60,754 bases of DNA. It comes from Cytophagales bacterium. Lineage in GTDB: Bacteria > Bacteroidota > Bacteroidia > Cytophagales > Cyclobacteriaceae. The DNA lies in NCBI GenBank assembly GCA_016124425.1, contig WGNT01000030.1, forward strand, positions 1 to 60,754. The letters run 5' to 3'. A program made the position numbers and the translations under genes. Below are positions 43,131 through 51,877 of this stretch, one piece after another. The notes under the pieces are model-generated. The model was not told the DNA's origin and ran no database searches. It saw only the letters and a list, made by a program, of their open reading frames with translations. Position 1 is the stretch's first letter. Every line of letters starts with the position of its first letter.

Positions 43131-44356
43131 ATCTACCCATCACCGATATAAAAGTAGGCATTGATTTTGGAAAGGGAATCGATCCGGTTGGACGTTTGGT
43201 AAGTAGTAGGGGTATAATATATTTTGAATACCATGAAGAACATATCCAAAAAGGGATACAAATTTCTCCGTTTCGGCTTCCTCTAAAAAATGGTGTCGCT
43301 GAATTGCCATTGAGACCTTTTGAGGGTTTGGCAGGAGTTTTCAGTGACAGCTTGCCAGATGGTTGGGGAAGACTACTTTTTGACAGGATGCTGAGGGCCC
43401 AAGGAATAGTGCCATCAACCATTACCCCTTTAGACCGATTAGCTTATGTAGGCACGTATGGTATGGGGGCACTAATGTATGAACCGGACAACAGCCCGTC
43501 TGAGGGAGATATCACAATTGATTTAGATCAATTGGCTATACAATCAAGGGCTGTATTGGAAGGGAGTTCGGAAGAGGTCATAAATGAACTACTGGCGTTA
43601 AACGGGTCTTCTGCTGGAGCACGTCCGAAAGCACTTATTGGTGTGGACAAGAGTCGGAAAAGGATTTTATACGGGGCGAAGCATCTTTCCCCTGACTTTG
43701 ATCCTTGGATCGTAAAATTTCCAAATTTCCACGACGGGCCTGATGCCGGCGCAATCGAATATGTGTATGCGATGATGGCAAAAGAAGCGGGGGTGGCAAT
43801 GCCAGAGGTTTTTCTGTTTCCTTCAAACAGAGGAGGAGGGTATTTTGCAGTACAACGCTTTGATAGAGAAGGAACCAAAAGGCTTCACATGCATACGGCA
43901 AGTGGATTGCTACATAGTGATTTCAGAACACCCGCGTTGGATTATGAAGATTTACTGAATTTGACGGGAGCATTAACAAGAGATATCCGTGAAGTTGAGA
44001 AAATATATCGCTTGGCTGTTTTCAACGTTTTGGCGCATAATAGGGATGATCATGCCAAAAATTTTAGTTTTCTGATGGATGAATCAGGCTCTTGGAGATT
44101 TGCACCTGCCTATGACCTTACTTTTTCGGGAGGACCAAACGGAGAACAGAGCTGTACCATACTGGGAGAAGGGAAAAACCCAACTACAAAACATCTTAAA
44201 AAGCTGGGTTTGGAAGCCAAACTTTCTAGTGAATTCGTGGGTGATGTTATTGAGCAAACGAAGCAGGCCATTGGGAAATGGAAGTCGTTAGCGGCGGAAT
44301 TTCAGATAGCAAAGTCCAGCTTCAAGTTGATTGAGGCAGCGTTAAATAAGATCTGA
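43127..44356 (+). CDS. hipA: HipA-family serine/threonine kinase toxin
   Basis: This 409-residue single-chain HipA has an N-terminal HipA_N-like region (about 1-120), a Gly-rich nucleotide loop GSSAGARPK (160-168), and the catalytic loop HNRDDHAKNF (Asp307, His309, Lys311, Asn312). The metal-binding Asp330 lies in PAYDLTFS. All catalytic positions appear intact. Known HipA enzymes phosphorylate aminoacyl-tRNA synthetases and arrest growth; the target here is unknown. It is full length, unlike the split HipS/HipT systems. Confidence 0.92.
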   Translation: MNLPITDIKVGIDFGKGIDPVGRLVSSRGIIYFEYHEEHIQKGIQISPFRLPLKNGVAELPLRPFEGLAGVFSDSLPDGWGRLLFDRMLRAQGIVPSTITPLDRLAYVGTYGMGALMYEPDNSPSEGDITIDLDQLAIQSRAVLEGSSEEVINELLALNGSSAGARPKALIGVDKSRKRILYGAKHLSPDFDPWIVKFPNFHDGPDAGAIEYVYAMMAKEAGVAMPEVFLFPSNRGGGYFAVQRFDREGTKRLHMHTASGLLHSDFRTPALDYEDLLNLTGALTRDIREVEKIYRLAVFNVLAHNRDDHAKNFSFLMDESGSWRFAPAYDLTFSGGPNGEQSCTILGEGKNPTTKHLKKLGLEAKLSSEFVGDVIEQTKQAIGKWKSLAAEFQIAKSSFKLIEAALNKI

Positions 44357-44416
44357 TATCAGAAAGAAATCAATCACCAAATACGTGAAATGAACTAAAA
44401 ATCCCGATTTTGGCTC

Positions 44417-44665
44417 CTACATAATGGAAGGGATTCCATCGGGTCCTTCCTTTTCAAACTGAATCCTACTTTCCAGCTTTAATTCATCAAGATTGATACG
44501 TTCAGCGTAGGTTTCCATGCGGTTAAAATTTATCAGATAGCTTTTGTCAGGGGATAGTTCGGACAGGAATAAATTATCCCTCAAAAAGATATAGCCTTCC
44601 CCAGAATCTACCCATACGGTATCTAATGTAAAAGTCAGTTTTTCAGAATCCGACCCTGTTTCCAA
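44417..44665 (-). pseudogene. DUF4221 lipoprotein gene fragment
   Basis: About 75 codons ([54 protein letters not shown]) resemble the N-terminal propeller part of Bacteroidota DUF4221 proteins, which are usually several hundred residues. There is no signal peptide, and a stop follows GPDGIPSIM, so both ends are missing. It abuts the pirin fragment in a shifted frame, which suggests a deletion fused two degraded genes. A free-standing small gene is unlikely. Confidence 0.6.
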
Positions 44666-44795
44666 TCTTGCTTGGCCTGCTCAATACGCTCCTTCCGGCT
44701 GCTTACAAAATTCCACCAAATAAATCTTTCCCCCACAGGATCCCCACCCAATAACATAAGGGTAATGGCTTCCCGCGCTATAACTAGCGCATTTA
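44646..44795 (-). pseudogene. Pirin gene fragment (C-terminal part)
   Basis: On the minus strand one frame reads [20 protein letters not shown] and [19 protein letters not shown]. About 39 of 43 residues match the end of the intact pirin at 47187-48098. The N-terminal two-thirds is absent and the frame ends ILKN-stop at the joint with the DUF4221 fragment. It is a remnant of a second pirin copy about 2.6 kb away. Confidence 0.75.
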
Positions 44796-44827
44796 CAAAA
44801 TGTAAGTCTTTCTATATTGCTTTTCGA

Positions 44828-44858
44828 TTTGATTATTATTTCGCTCTAGGTATCTTGT
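44828..44858 (+). promoter_or_regulatory. Promoter of the purine permease/nucleosidase pair
   Basis: TTTG (44828-44831), exactly 19 nt, then TATCTTGT (44851-44858) fits the Bacteroidota promoter with two changes in the -7. It predicts a short leader to ATG 44878. Confidence 0.5.
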
Positions 44859-44877
44859 CTCCGAATTCTTGTCACTT

Positions 44878-46182
44878 ATGACCACTGAAACCCCAAACCT
44901 GCGCACCGAAATACTAGCTGGCCTAAGTACCTTTTTGGCCGCATTTTATATTGTGATCGTCAATCCCGCCATCCTTTCGGATGCGGGAATGCCCTTCGGG
45001 GCCGTGGTGACGGCTACCGTACTGGTTGCCGGGTTTGGCAGTCTGATGATGGGGCTTTATGCCAAAAACCCCATAGTAGTCGCGCCGGGGATGGGTATCA
45101 ATGCCTTTTTCACCTATTCTGCTGTAATCCATTACGGGCTAACCTATCAGGAAGCGCTTGGTACGGTATTTTGGTCGGGAGTAATTTTCCTGTTCTTGTC
45201 TTTTTTCAAAACCCGGGAAAAGATCATCCAATCCATACCCGAAGCGCTAAGGCATGCTGTATCCGCGGGAATAGGCTTGTTTATCTGTTTTATTGGGTTT
45301 CAAAATGCCCATTTTATCGTTTCTAATCCCGCTACCTTAGTAGCGATGAATACCTTTAAAGATCCCGTAACCTTAACTTTTTTGGCGGGACTGCTGCTTA
45401 CCGGAGGGTTGATTGCACGGAAAGTAACAGGCGCGATTATTATTGGAATTCTTTTCACCACCTTCCTGGCGTGGCCCATTGGCCGATGGTGGGGTGATGC
45501 TTCCGGGATCAACTTCGGATCTCCAACCTTGGTCAACTACAGCGGACTGTTCTCCATGCCGGATTTCAGTTTAGTCGGAGAAGCTGCCATTCTCGGATCC
45601 CTGCAATATGCCTATATCCCTGTCATCTTCGTATTTACCTTCACCATTCTCTTCGATGGCATCTCCACCTTTGTTGGGCTTGCCGAGGCTTCCGGACTAA
45701 AAGATCCTGATGGAACCCCTCAGAATATGCGAAAATCCCTACTTACGGATGCCTGTGCCACACTATTCGCCGGCTTGGTCGGAAGCAGTTCGGGTACAGC
45801 TTTTATCGAGTCAGCTGTCGGAATTGAGGCAGGTGGACGGACCGGCACTACAGCCGTTACGGCCGGCCTGTTGTTTCTACCCTTCATGTTTTTCTCGCCC
45901 TTACTCTCGGTCATTCCTCCCATGGCAAGTTCCATTGCTTTGGTGCTAGTCGGGTCTTTTATGATGATTCCCTTAGTGCAGATCCGCTGGCGGAATGCCG
46001 ACGAAGCCATTCCTTGTTTTCTTACGCTCGTACTAATTCCGTTCACGTACAGCTTATCTACGGGAATTTCGTTCGGATTTATCAGTTGGACTGTATTGAA
46101 GCTGCTAAGCGGCAAACAGGATGAAATCAATCCAATGTTAGCTATTATCACTGTATTCGCCATTTTCTTTCTATGGATTTAA
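44878..46182 (+). CDS. NCS2 family purine permease
   Basis: This 434-residue protein has about 12-14 membrane segments. It belongs to the AzgA-like (adenine/guanine/hypoxanthine) branch: GMGINAFFTYSAVIHYGLTY, the SAGIGLFICFIGFQNAHFI segment, and the ESAVGIEAGGRTGTTAVTAG motif with the substrate-binding Glu. It is an inner-membrane proton symporter. ATG 44878 is chosen over the TTG at 44869. It overlaps the following nucleosidase gene by 10 bp. Confidence 0.9.
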   Translation: MTTETPNLRTEILAGLSTFLAAFYIVIVNPAILSDAGMPFGAVVTATVLVAGFGSLMMGLYAKNPIVVAPGMGINAFFTYSAVIHYGLTYQEALGTVFWSGVIFLFLSFFKTREKIIQSIPEALRHAVSAGIGLFICFIGFQNAHFIVSNPATLVAMNTFKDPVTLTFLAGLLLTGGLIARKVTGAIIIGILFTTFLAWPIGRWWGDASGINFGSPTLVNYSGLFSMPDFSLVGEAAILGSLQYAYIPVIFVFTFTILFDGISTFVGLAEASGLKDPDGTPQNMRKSLLTDACATLFAGLVGSSSGTAFIESAVGIEAGGRTGTTAVTAGLLFLPFMFFSPLLSVIPPMASSIALVLVGSFMMIPLVQIRWRNADEAIPCFLTLVLIPFTYSLSTGISFGFISWTVLKLLSGKQDEINPMLAIITVFAIFFLWI

Positions 46183-46973
46183 AAAAGCTATTGCCTGCCA
46201 TTCTTTTGCTTCTTCTTTGGTTTCCGGGATATTCCCAGCGACTGGCTATTATGGGTGCAATGGATCAGGAAATTTCCATCTTGGTCGAAGCCATGCATAA
46301 GCCAAAGCTGTCTACTATTGGGGGCATTGATTTTTATACGGGAAAGCTGAAGGGAAAAAAGGTAGTTGTCCTAAAAGCCGGGATAGGCAAAGTAAACGCC
46401 GCCTACAGCACGGCTGTTCTAACGCAGAACTTTACCCTCGAAGGGTTGATTTTTACAGGCGTAGCCGGGGGGTTGCATCCTGAGGCCTTGCCTGGAGACA
46501 TTGTCATCGGAACCTCTCTGGTACAAGTGGACTTTGGTATGTTAAATTCGGATGGTTTTACTCCTTGGAATTTTAGGAACTTATCCGGAGAACCACATCC
46601 TGAACTCTTGCTATCTGCTGACTCCTCATTAATTCAGCTAAGCCTACAGGCTTCCAAACTGGCTGAATATGAAGCTATTTCAACCCGAGCGCCACGGATC
46701 TTTCAGGGAGTCATTAGCACTTCTGACCTATTTGTCAGCGATCCGGTAAAAGCAAAGTGGCTATACTCGGAATTCAATAGCTTAGCCACTGAAATGGAAG
46801 GGGCTGCCGTAGCCCATATTTGCCGTTTTCTTGAGATCCCTTTTGTAGTCATCCGAAGCTGTAGTGACAACGCAAATACCGATGCCCACGTCGACTTCAA
46901 TGCCTTCGTCGGACCGGCCGCCGCTAACTCTGCCAACTTGGTGTTACGCATGGTGGAGTTGATGCAGCAGTAG
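46173..46973 (+). CDS. Exported MTA/SAH nucleosidase family protein
   Basis: This 266-residue protein of the PNP/UDP phosphorylase superfamily carries IMGAMDQEI at the start of the mature part (acid-base Glu), the GVAGGLHP loop, TEMEGAAVAHIC (ribose Glu) and SCSDNAN (catalytic Asp), as in MtnN. A hydrophobic N-terminus ending FPGYSQ looks like a cleaved signal peptide, whereas usual MtnN is cytoplasmic. It would release adenine from methylthioadenosine or related nucleosides in the periplasm. The overlap with the permease gene implies coupled translation and joint salvage. Confidence 0.87.
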   Translation: MDLKKLLPAILLLLLWFPGYSQRLAIMGAMDQEISILVEAMHKPKLSTIGGIDFYTGKLKGKKVVVLKAGIGKVNAAYSTAVLTQNFTLEGLIFTGVAGGLHPEALPGDIVIGTSLVQVDFGMLNSDGFTPWNFRNLSGEPHPELLLSADSSLIQLSLQASKLAEYEAISTRAPRIFQGVISTSDLFVSDPVKAKWLYSEFNSLATEMEGAAVAHICRFLEIPFVVIRSCSDNANTDAHVDFNAFVGPAAANSANLVLRMVELMQQ

Positions 46974-47186
46974 CATGATATCTTAGGGGATTGTTCTCGG
47001 AGCCGAACTATGACCATTTCTCCGCTAACGGGTACCAACTGCGCCTCTTAGCTTACCTGAGGTGCTTTTATCCGCATGCTGGCGATTCCGGTTTTCCCTG
47101 CTGTTTTAGCTGGTAAGTGGTACAACATGCCGCGCCAATTCGGTATATCGACAGTATCAGAGATGCATCCCTGAAGCTGTCTGTTT

Positions 47187-48098
47187 CTACGAAAGCGCCC
47201 CTGGAGGAGGATCCTTGCGTCGGAATTTTTCATCTGGCAGTGGAACAAAGGCCTCATGGTCGTCAGGTGGTAATGGAATTCTACCCTGCTTCCAATCCTC
47301 TTTGGCTTGTTCGATGCGCTCTTTTCGGCTGCTTACGAAATTCCACCAAATAAATCGTTCACCCAGCGGGTCTCCACCCAACAACATAAGCGTGCTTGTT
47401 TCCCGCGCCTTGATCGTGGCTGCCTCATTTTTGGCAAACACGATCAACTGGTTTGCCACATAAAAATGTCCCTTATGTTCCAAACTACCATGGGCGATAT
47501 ACACCGCACGTTCTTCATAGCCACTGGGGATTTGAAGGGAATGGCCTGCTACTATTTCTACGTGGAGGTAGAAGAGCGGAGAATGGGTAGGTACATTGCT
47601 TTTCAATCCATATGCGTCACCTGCAATTTGGCGCATCCAAAGCCCTTTCTCCTCAAAAACCGGTAAATGGTCTTTCTGGTAGTTGACGAAAGAAGGATCA
47701 CTTTTCTCGTCCTTTTCGGGCAAGGCCACCCAGGTCTGAATCATTTCCAGCTGCCCGCCCGCCAATACCGCTGTATCCTCAAAGCGTTCGCTATGGGCGA
47801 TGCCTTTTCCAGCGGTCATCCAGTTGACTTCCCCGGGTTCGATGACCTGCTTTACGCCCAAGCTGTCTCGGTGGGTGACGTTTCCTTTAAACAAGTAGCT
47901 GACGGTGGATAACCCAATATGCGGATGGGGAAGCACGTCCATATTGGGTCCCTTTGCAGCAGAGAGCTTCATTGGGCCGGCATGATCCATAAATACAAAT
48001 GGTCCCACCATGCGTCTCATGCGAAAGGGGAGGATACGGTTGACCGCCAAGCCAGGACCGATGGCAGCTTTACGGGCGTCAATGACGATTTCAGGCAT
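47187..48098 (-). CDS. Pirin family protein
   Basis: This 303-residue bicupin is taken from ATG 48098; the frame is open 48 codons upstream, but MPEIVIDARKA starts the usual pirin N-terminus. The metal site shows HPHIGLSTVSYLF and, later, H-S-E in AHSERF. The second cupin ends in [20 protein letters not shown], the classic pirin tail. Cytoplasmic pirins include quercetinase-like dioxygenases and regulators; the role here is unknown. A partial second copy is at 44646-44795. The 213-bp gap toward the nucleosidase gene shows nothing clear. Confidence 0.9.
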   Translation of the reverse strand: MPEIVIDARKAAIGPGLAVNRILPFRMRRMVGPFVFMDHAGPMKLSAAKGPNMDVLPHPHIGLSTVSYLFKGNVTHRDSLGVKQVIEPGEVNWMTAGKGIAHSERFEDTAVLAGGQLEMIQTWVALPEKDEKSDPSFVNYQKDHLPVFEEKGLWMRQIAGDAYGLKSNVPTHSPLFYLHVEIVAGHSLQIPSGYEERAVYIAHGSLEHKGHFYVANQLIVFAKNEAATIKARETSTLMLLGGDPLGERFIWWNFVSSRKERIEQAKEDWKQGRIPLPPDDHEAFVPLPDEKFRRKDPPPGALS

Positions 48099-48266
48099 AG
48101 GGATAAGTTGGTTGGACGAACGGTTAAGGTACCCAATCGAACTAAAAAAACCGAACGATGGATAAAGGAAATCCGCTATTACGGCAAACGGGAAAAGACC
48201 CTGCCAAGTTTTTGAGACATCGTATAGTTCTCCGGAGTACAACCAATACCGAAGGTGCTACCAGCT

Positions 48267-49679
48267 TTAGCTCAACGTGCTTCTCATCCCTTCAATATCA
48301 CTACTATCTGTTTCCAGCGGATGTCCAAGTAGCTCGTACCCTTTTGGCGTTATCACGAAGTTATCCTCTATGCGTATGCCCCCGAACTCACGGAAGTGCG
48401 CAAGTTGATCGTAGTTGATATAGTCGGAACAGTGCTTTTCAGCCTGCCACTGATCGATCAAAAGTGGGTTGAAATAAATACCTGGCTCCACAGTAAGTAC
48501 ATGCCCCGACGCAAGCTCCTTACCAAGCCGAAGAGACTTTACCCCAAATTGGGTGCTTTTCTTAAGCGTGTCGGTATATCCCACATATTCCTCTCCCAAA
48601 TCCTCCATATCATGGACATCGAGACCCATCATATGCCCTAATCCGCAGGGAAAAAACAAGGCGTGGGCTCCGTGGGCTACGGCATCGTCCAAATCGCCTT
48701 TCATCAGTCCTATGGCTCGAAGTCCTTCGGCGATTTGCTTACAGGCAAGCAAGTGTATATCCAGAAACTTCACACCAGGTGTCAACGCATGGATCGCAGC
48801 TTGATGTGCCCTGTGGACGATGGTATATACTTCTTTTTGTCCATCCGTAAAGGAGTGACCTACGGGAAGCGTCCGGGTAATATCGCCGGCATAGTGCATC
48901 GCTGTTTCCGCACCGAAGTCACAAAGCAGCATCTTTCCTGCAATCAGGGTATTGGAATAATTGTGGTTGTGAAGGATCTGACCGTTTGTAGTGATGATAG
49001 GTGTAAACGAAAGATTGCCGCCAGACCGGATGGCCTCTCCGGTAACCATGGCCACGAGTTCGAATTCCTTCATGCCGGGTTTGGCTTCGCGCATTACCTT
49101 TTGATGCATTGCGGCAGAGGTGGATACTGCACGCCTTATTTCCGCGAGTTCCTCATCGGATTTTACGGAGCGCAAACTTACTACTCCCTTTATAAAGGGA
49201 ATAGATGCTCCTGAAGCAATGTTCCCTATAGGTACTCGAAGTAACGCAGAGAGTTTTTGGGCATTTTCCGGGCGGTAGGGAGGAAGAAAGTGAATTCTAT
49301 CGCTAGGTACATGCGCAAGATAATTGCTTATAGACGTTGAAGAGGATACCCTATCAACGCCGATCTGACTGGCAAGATCCGCTAACTTTGGCGTTACTCC
49401 GTGCCAAACGCTCTCTTCCGGTGTAAAGTCATCGCCAAAAAGGATTTCCCTATCCTCATCGATATCTATAATAGCTGAAAGTCCGGGAAGGTCCAGCCCA
49501 AAAAAGTATAGAAAGGTACTGTCTTGTCTGAACGGATACCAATTATCCTTAAAGTTCATGCTGCTTTCTTCATTCCCAAGAAAAAGCAACTTTCCGTTAC
49601 CTACCAGTTGCTTAATCAGGCTTCTTCTACGTACATAGGTTTCTTTTGAGAATAGCTTTATGCCATTATCCTTTTCCAT
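48267..49679 (-). CDS. pepP: Xaa-Pro aminopeptidase (M24B, aminopeptidase P)
   Basis: This 470-residue protein has an AMP_N domain (about 10-130, with FRQDSTFLYFFGLDLPG) and an M24 domain. The metal ligands are Asp in LLCDFGAE, Asp in YAGDITRT, His in GLGHMMGLDVHD, Glu in LTVEPGIYF and Glu in GIRIEDNFV. No signal peptide, so cytoplasmic. It removes N-terminal residues preceding proline. It lies 65 bp downstream of a DapA-family lyase gene and near DPP-IV, forming a proline-peptide group. Confidence 0.9.
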   Translation of the reverse strand: MEKDNGIKLFSKETYVRRRSLIKQLVGNGKLLFLGNEESSMNFKDNWYPFRQDSTFLYFFGLDLPGLSAIIDIDEDREILFGDDFTPEESVWHGVTPKLADLASQIGVDRVSSSTSISNYLAHVPSDRIHFLPPYRPENAQKLSALLRVPIGNIASGASIPFIKGVVSLRSVKSDEELAEIRRAVSTSAAMHQKVMREAKPGMKEFELVAMVTGEAIRSGGNLSFTPIITTNGQILHNHNYSNTLIAGKMLLCDFGAETAMHYAGDITRTLPVGHSFTDGQKEVYTIVHRAHQAAIHALTPGVKFLDIHLLACKQIAEGLRAIGLMKGDLDDAVAHGAHALFFPCGLGHMMGLDVHDMEDLGEEYVGYTDTLKKSTQFGVKSLRLGKELASGHVLTVEPGIYFNPLLIDQWQAEKHCSDYINYDQLAHFREFGGIRIEDNFVITPKGYELLGHPLETDSSDIEGMRSTLS

Positions 49680-49744
49680 TCTTTACAGGTGTCTATTGCT
49701 GTCATTAATTTTTCCCAACAGCGATTTTGGCTCAGTTGGCAGTA

Positions 49745-50671
49745 TTATTTTTCGTCTACAAGTGCTCCTTCCAAGGAGGGTAATGTAGGTCGTATGGCAA
49801 GTGAGGAGCGAATGATATGTAGCACATGGTTTCGCTCCTCGCCTACAAGGGGAAGCCTCGGGGCCCGCACGTATTCGGTACCCATCCCGGTAGCAACTTC
49901 GGCCAATTTGATGTATTGTACCAGTTTGGGATGTATGTCCAATTCCAATAAGGGAAAAAACCACCTGTAAATTTGCAAGGCTTCATTATGGCGGCCTTGC
50001 TGCACCAAGCGGTAGATGGCGACCGTTTCCCGTGGAAACGCACATACCAACCCTGCAACCCACCCGTCGGCACCTAAGGTTAAACTTTCCAAAGCCAGTG
50101 GATCTACCCCACCGAGGATTTGAAACCTACGCCCGAAGCGGTTTATCATTTTCGTTATTACCGTCAGATCCCGGGAGGATTCTTTTACCGCCTGAATGTT
50201 TTTGCAGGCCTCAAGTTCCTCAAACATATCCAGCGTGACCATAATCTTATAATCGATGGGATTGTTGTAGATCATAATGGAATGCGCTGTGGCTTTGGCA
50301 ATTTCCTTAAAGAAAGTGACCGTCTCCCGGTTGTCGGCGTTGTACCGCATGGGAGGAAGGACCATAAAGCCGCTGATGCCGCTTTCGTTGGCGGATTCAA
50401 CAGCCTCCAATGCCTTTCTTGTCGACTGTTCGGCAATGGTCAGTACTACCGGTACTTTTCCTTCTACCAGCTCTACGGTAGTTTTTACGAGGGTTTGCTT
50501 TTCTGAATCTGTCAGTGTACTGGCTTCACCCAAGCTACCTCCCAAGATGATCCCGTCTACTCCAGCCTCCAGTTGAGCTTGAATGTTGGTTTGGAATGTT
50601 TTTATATCCAACTGATCGTCGGCTGTAAATTTGGTGGTAACTGCTGGAAATACTCCTTTCCATTGTATCAT
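49745..50671 (-). CDS. DapA-family lyase/deaminase, possibly in hydroxyproline breakdown
   Basis: This 308-residue TIM-barrel protein has catalytic Tyr135 (MIYNNP) and Schiff-base Lys163 (AVKESS). The DapA pyruvate loop G-T-T-G-E is replaced by GGSLGEAS (44-51), so lysine synthesis is unlikely. Neighbours acting on proline peptides and an AraC regulator fit the 1-pyrroline-4-hydroxy-2-carboxylate deaminase seen in Bacteroidota hydroxyproline clusters. A 2-keto-3-deoxy-aldonate aldolase for the sugar cluster is the alternative. The epimerase and oxidase of a full hydroxyproline cluster are not in the window. Confidence 0.8.
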   Translation of the reverse strand: MIQWKGVFPAVTTKFTADDQLDIKTFQTNIQAQLEAGVDGIILGGSLGEASTLTDSEKQTLVKTTVELVEGKVPVVLTIAEQSTRKALEAVESANESGISGFMVLPPMRYNADNRETVTFFKEIAKATAHSIMIYNNPIDYKIMVTLDMFEELEACKNIQAVKESSRDLTVITKMINRFGRRFQILGGVDPLALESLTLGADGWVAGLVCAFPRETVAIYRLVQQGRHNEALQIYRWFFPLLELDIHPKLVQYIKLAEVATGMGTEYVRAPRLPLVGEERNHVLHIIRSSLAIRPTLPSLEGALVDEK

Positions 50672-50737
50672 AGCTCAATTGTTAAAGTGAATTAATCAGT
50701 TGCTTATGTGTGTTATTGATGGTATTCGAAGATGATA

Positions 50738-51862
50738 CTACTTTGCTCCCGGAGGCAACTTGTCCAGCCAGAATTTTTCCATTGTCTGCCTGAGATGGAA
50801 GGAGGTGTTTTCTCTCTCGTTGATTCCATGGGCGCGCATGGGATAGGACATCATTGAAAAGAGCTTATTGTGTTTGATCAGTTTATCCACCAACATCTCA
50901 AAACTCTGATAATGTACGTTGTCGTCAGCCGTCCCATGGATGATCATCAGATCCCCTTGCAGCCGTTCGGCAAAATTGATCGGTGACCCGTCCCTATAGC
51001 CTTCCGGATTTTGATCAAGCAAACCCATATACCGTTCTTGATAGGTAGCATCATAAAGCCGCTGATCTGATACAAACGCAACAGCCAACCCAGCCTTGTA
51101 AATTTCAGGATACCTGAACATACCATTGAGTGTCATCTGACCTCCACCACTCCATCCCCACATTCCGACCCGGGAGGTATCGATAAAATCATACGTTTCA
51201 AAAAGCTGTTTTGCCGCTTCCATTTGATCTTTGGATGCCAGGATGCCAATTTGCCCGTAAATGGATTTTCTCCAGTCCCGACCTCGCGGCGTCTTAGTAC
51301 CCCGGTTGTCGATACTTACCACGATATATCCCAGATTGGCCATGTATTGATGCCATAAATCCCCATCCATCCACGCATCTTGTACCGTAGAACCTGCAGG
51401 TTCACCATAGACATAAAAAAGCAAGGGATATTTTTTTGTAGCATCGAAATCGATTGGCTTCAACATCCACGCGTCAAGCACTACCTCGCCAATATCCACT
51501 TTAATGAATTCCTTTGCCCGAAGCCCTAGTGCTTGGTAGGCTTTACGTAGCGAGTTGTTGTCCTCTAATACCCTGAGGGTTTCATGTTTTGGCAAGCTGA
51601 CCAACGAAATAATGGGAGGGGTAGTCGTGTTCTGAAAGGTATGAATGGCAAAGGAAGCATTCTCTGAAATCTGGTAGGCATGTTGTCCAGAATAGTCTAA
51701 CGGCGATATTCGCTCCGCTTTGCCGCGTTTTTTTAGGGAACTCCTATAAAGGTAGCGTTGGGTAAAATTTTCCGGCGAGGCGATATAGTAGACATAGCCA
51801 CTTTGCGGGTCGATATGACTGATCCGCTCCACATCGAAGTCCCCTTCAGTAATCAGTTCCAT
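50738..51862 (-). pseudogene. Dipeptidyl peptidase IV, C-terminal catalytic part after an in-frame stop
   Basis: These 374 codons carry the end of the propeller and a complete S9 alpha/beta-hydrolase domain: nucleophile in GMWGWSGGGQM, Asp in IHGTADDNVHYQS and His in PMRAHGI (positions 607, 683 and 714 if the whole frame is counted). The start at 51862 is internal to the ancestral gene and has no signal peptide. The frame is the same as that of the N-terminal part (51878-52969), with only a TAG between. Unless the stop is suppressed, this half would not be exported. Confidence 0.85.
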
Positions 51863-51877
51863 CGATTTTCCATCCCG

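Noticed and set aside
47048-47257. 69-codon minus-strand frame overlapping the pirin end
   Set aside because: It overlaps the intact pirin coding end in another frame and shows no domain; probably chance.
49745-50671. dapA for lysine biosynthesis
   Set aside because: The pyruvate-binding G-T-T-G-E loop is replaced and the neighbours are peptide-degrading genes.
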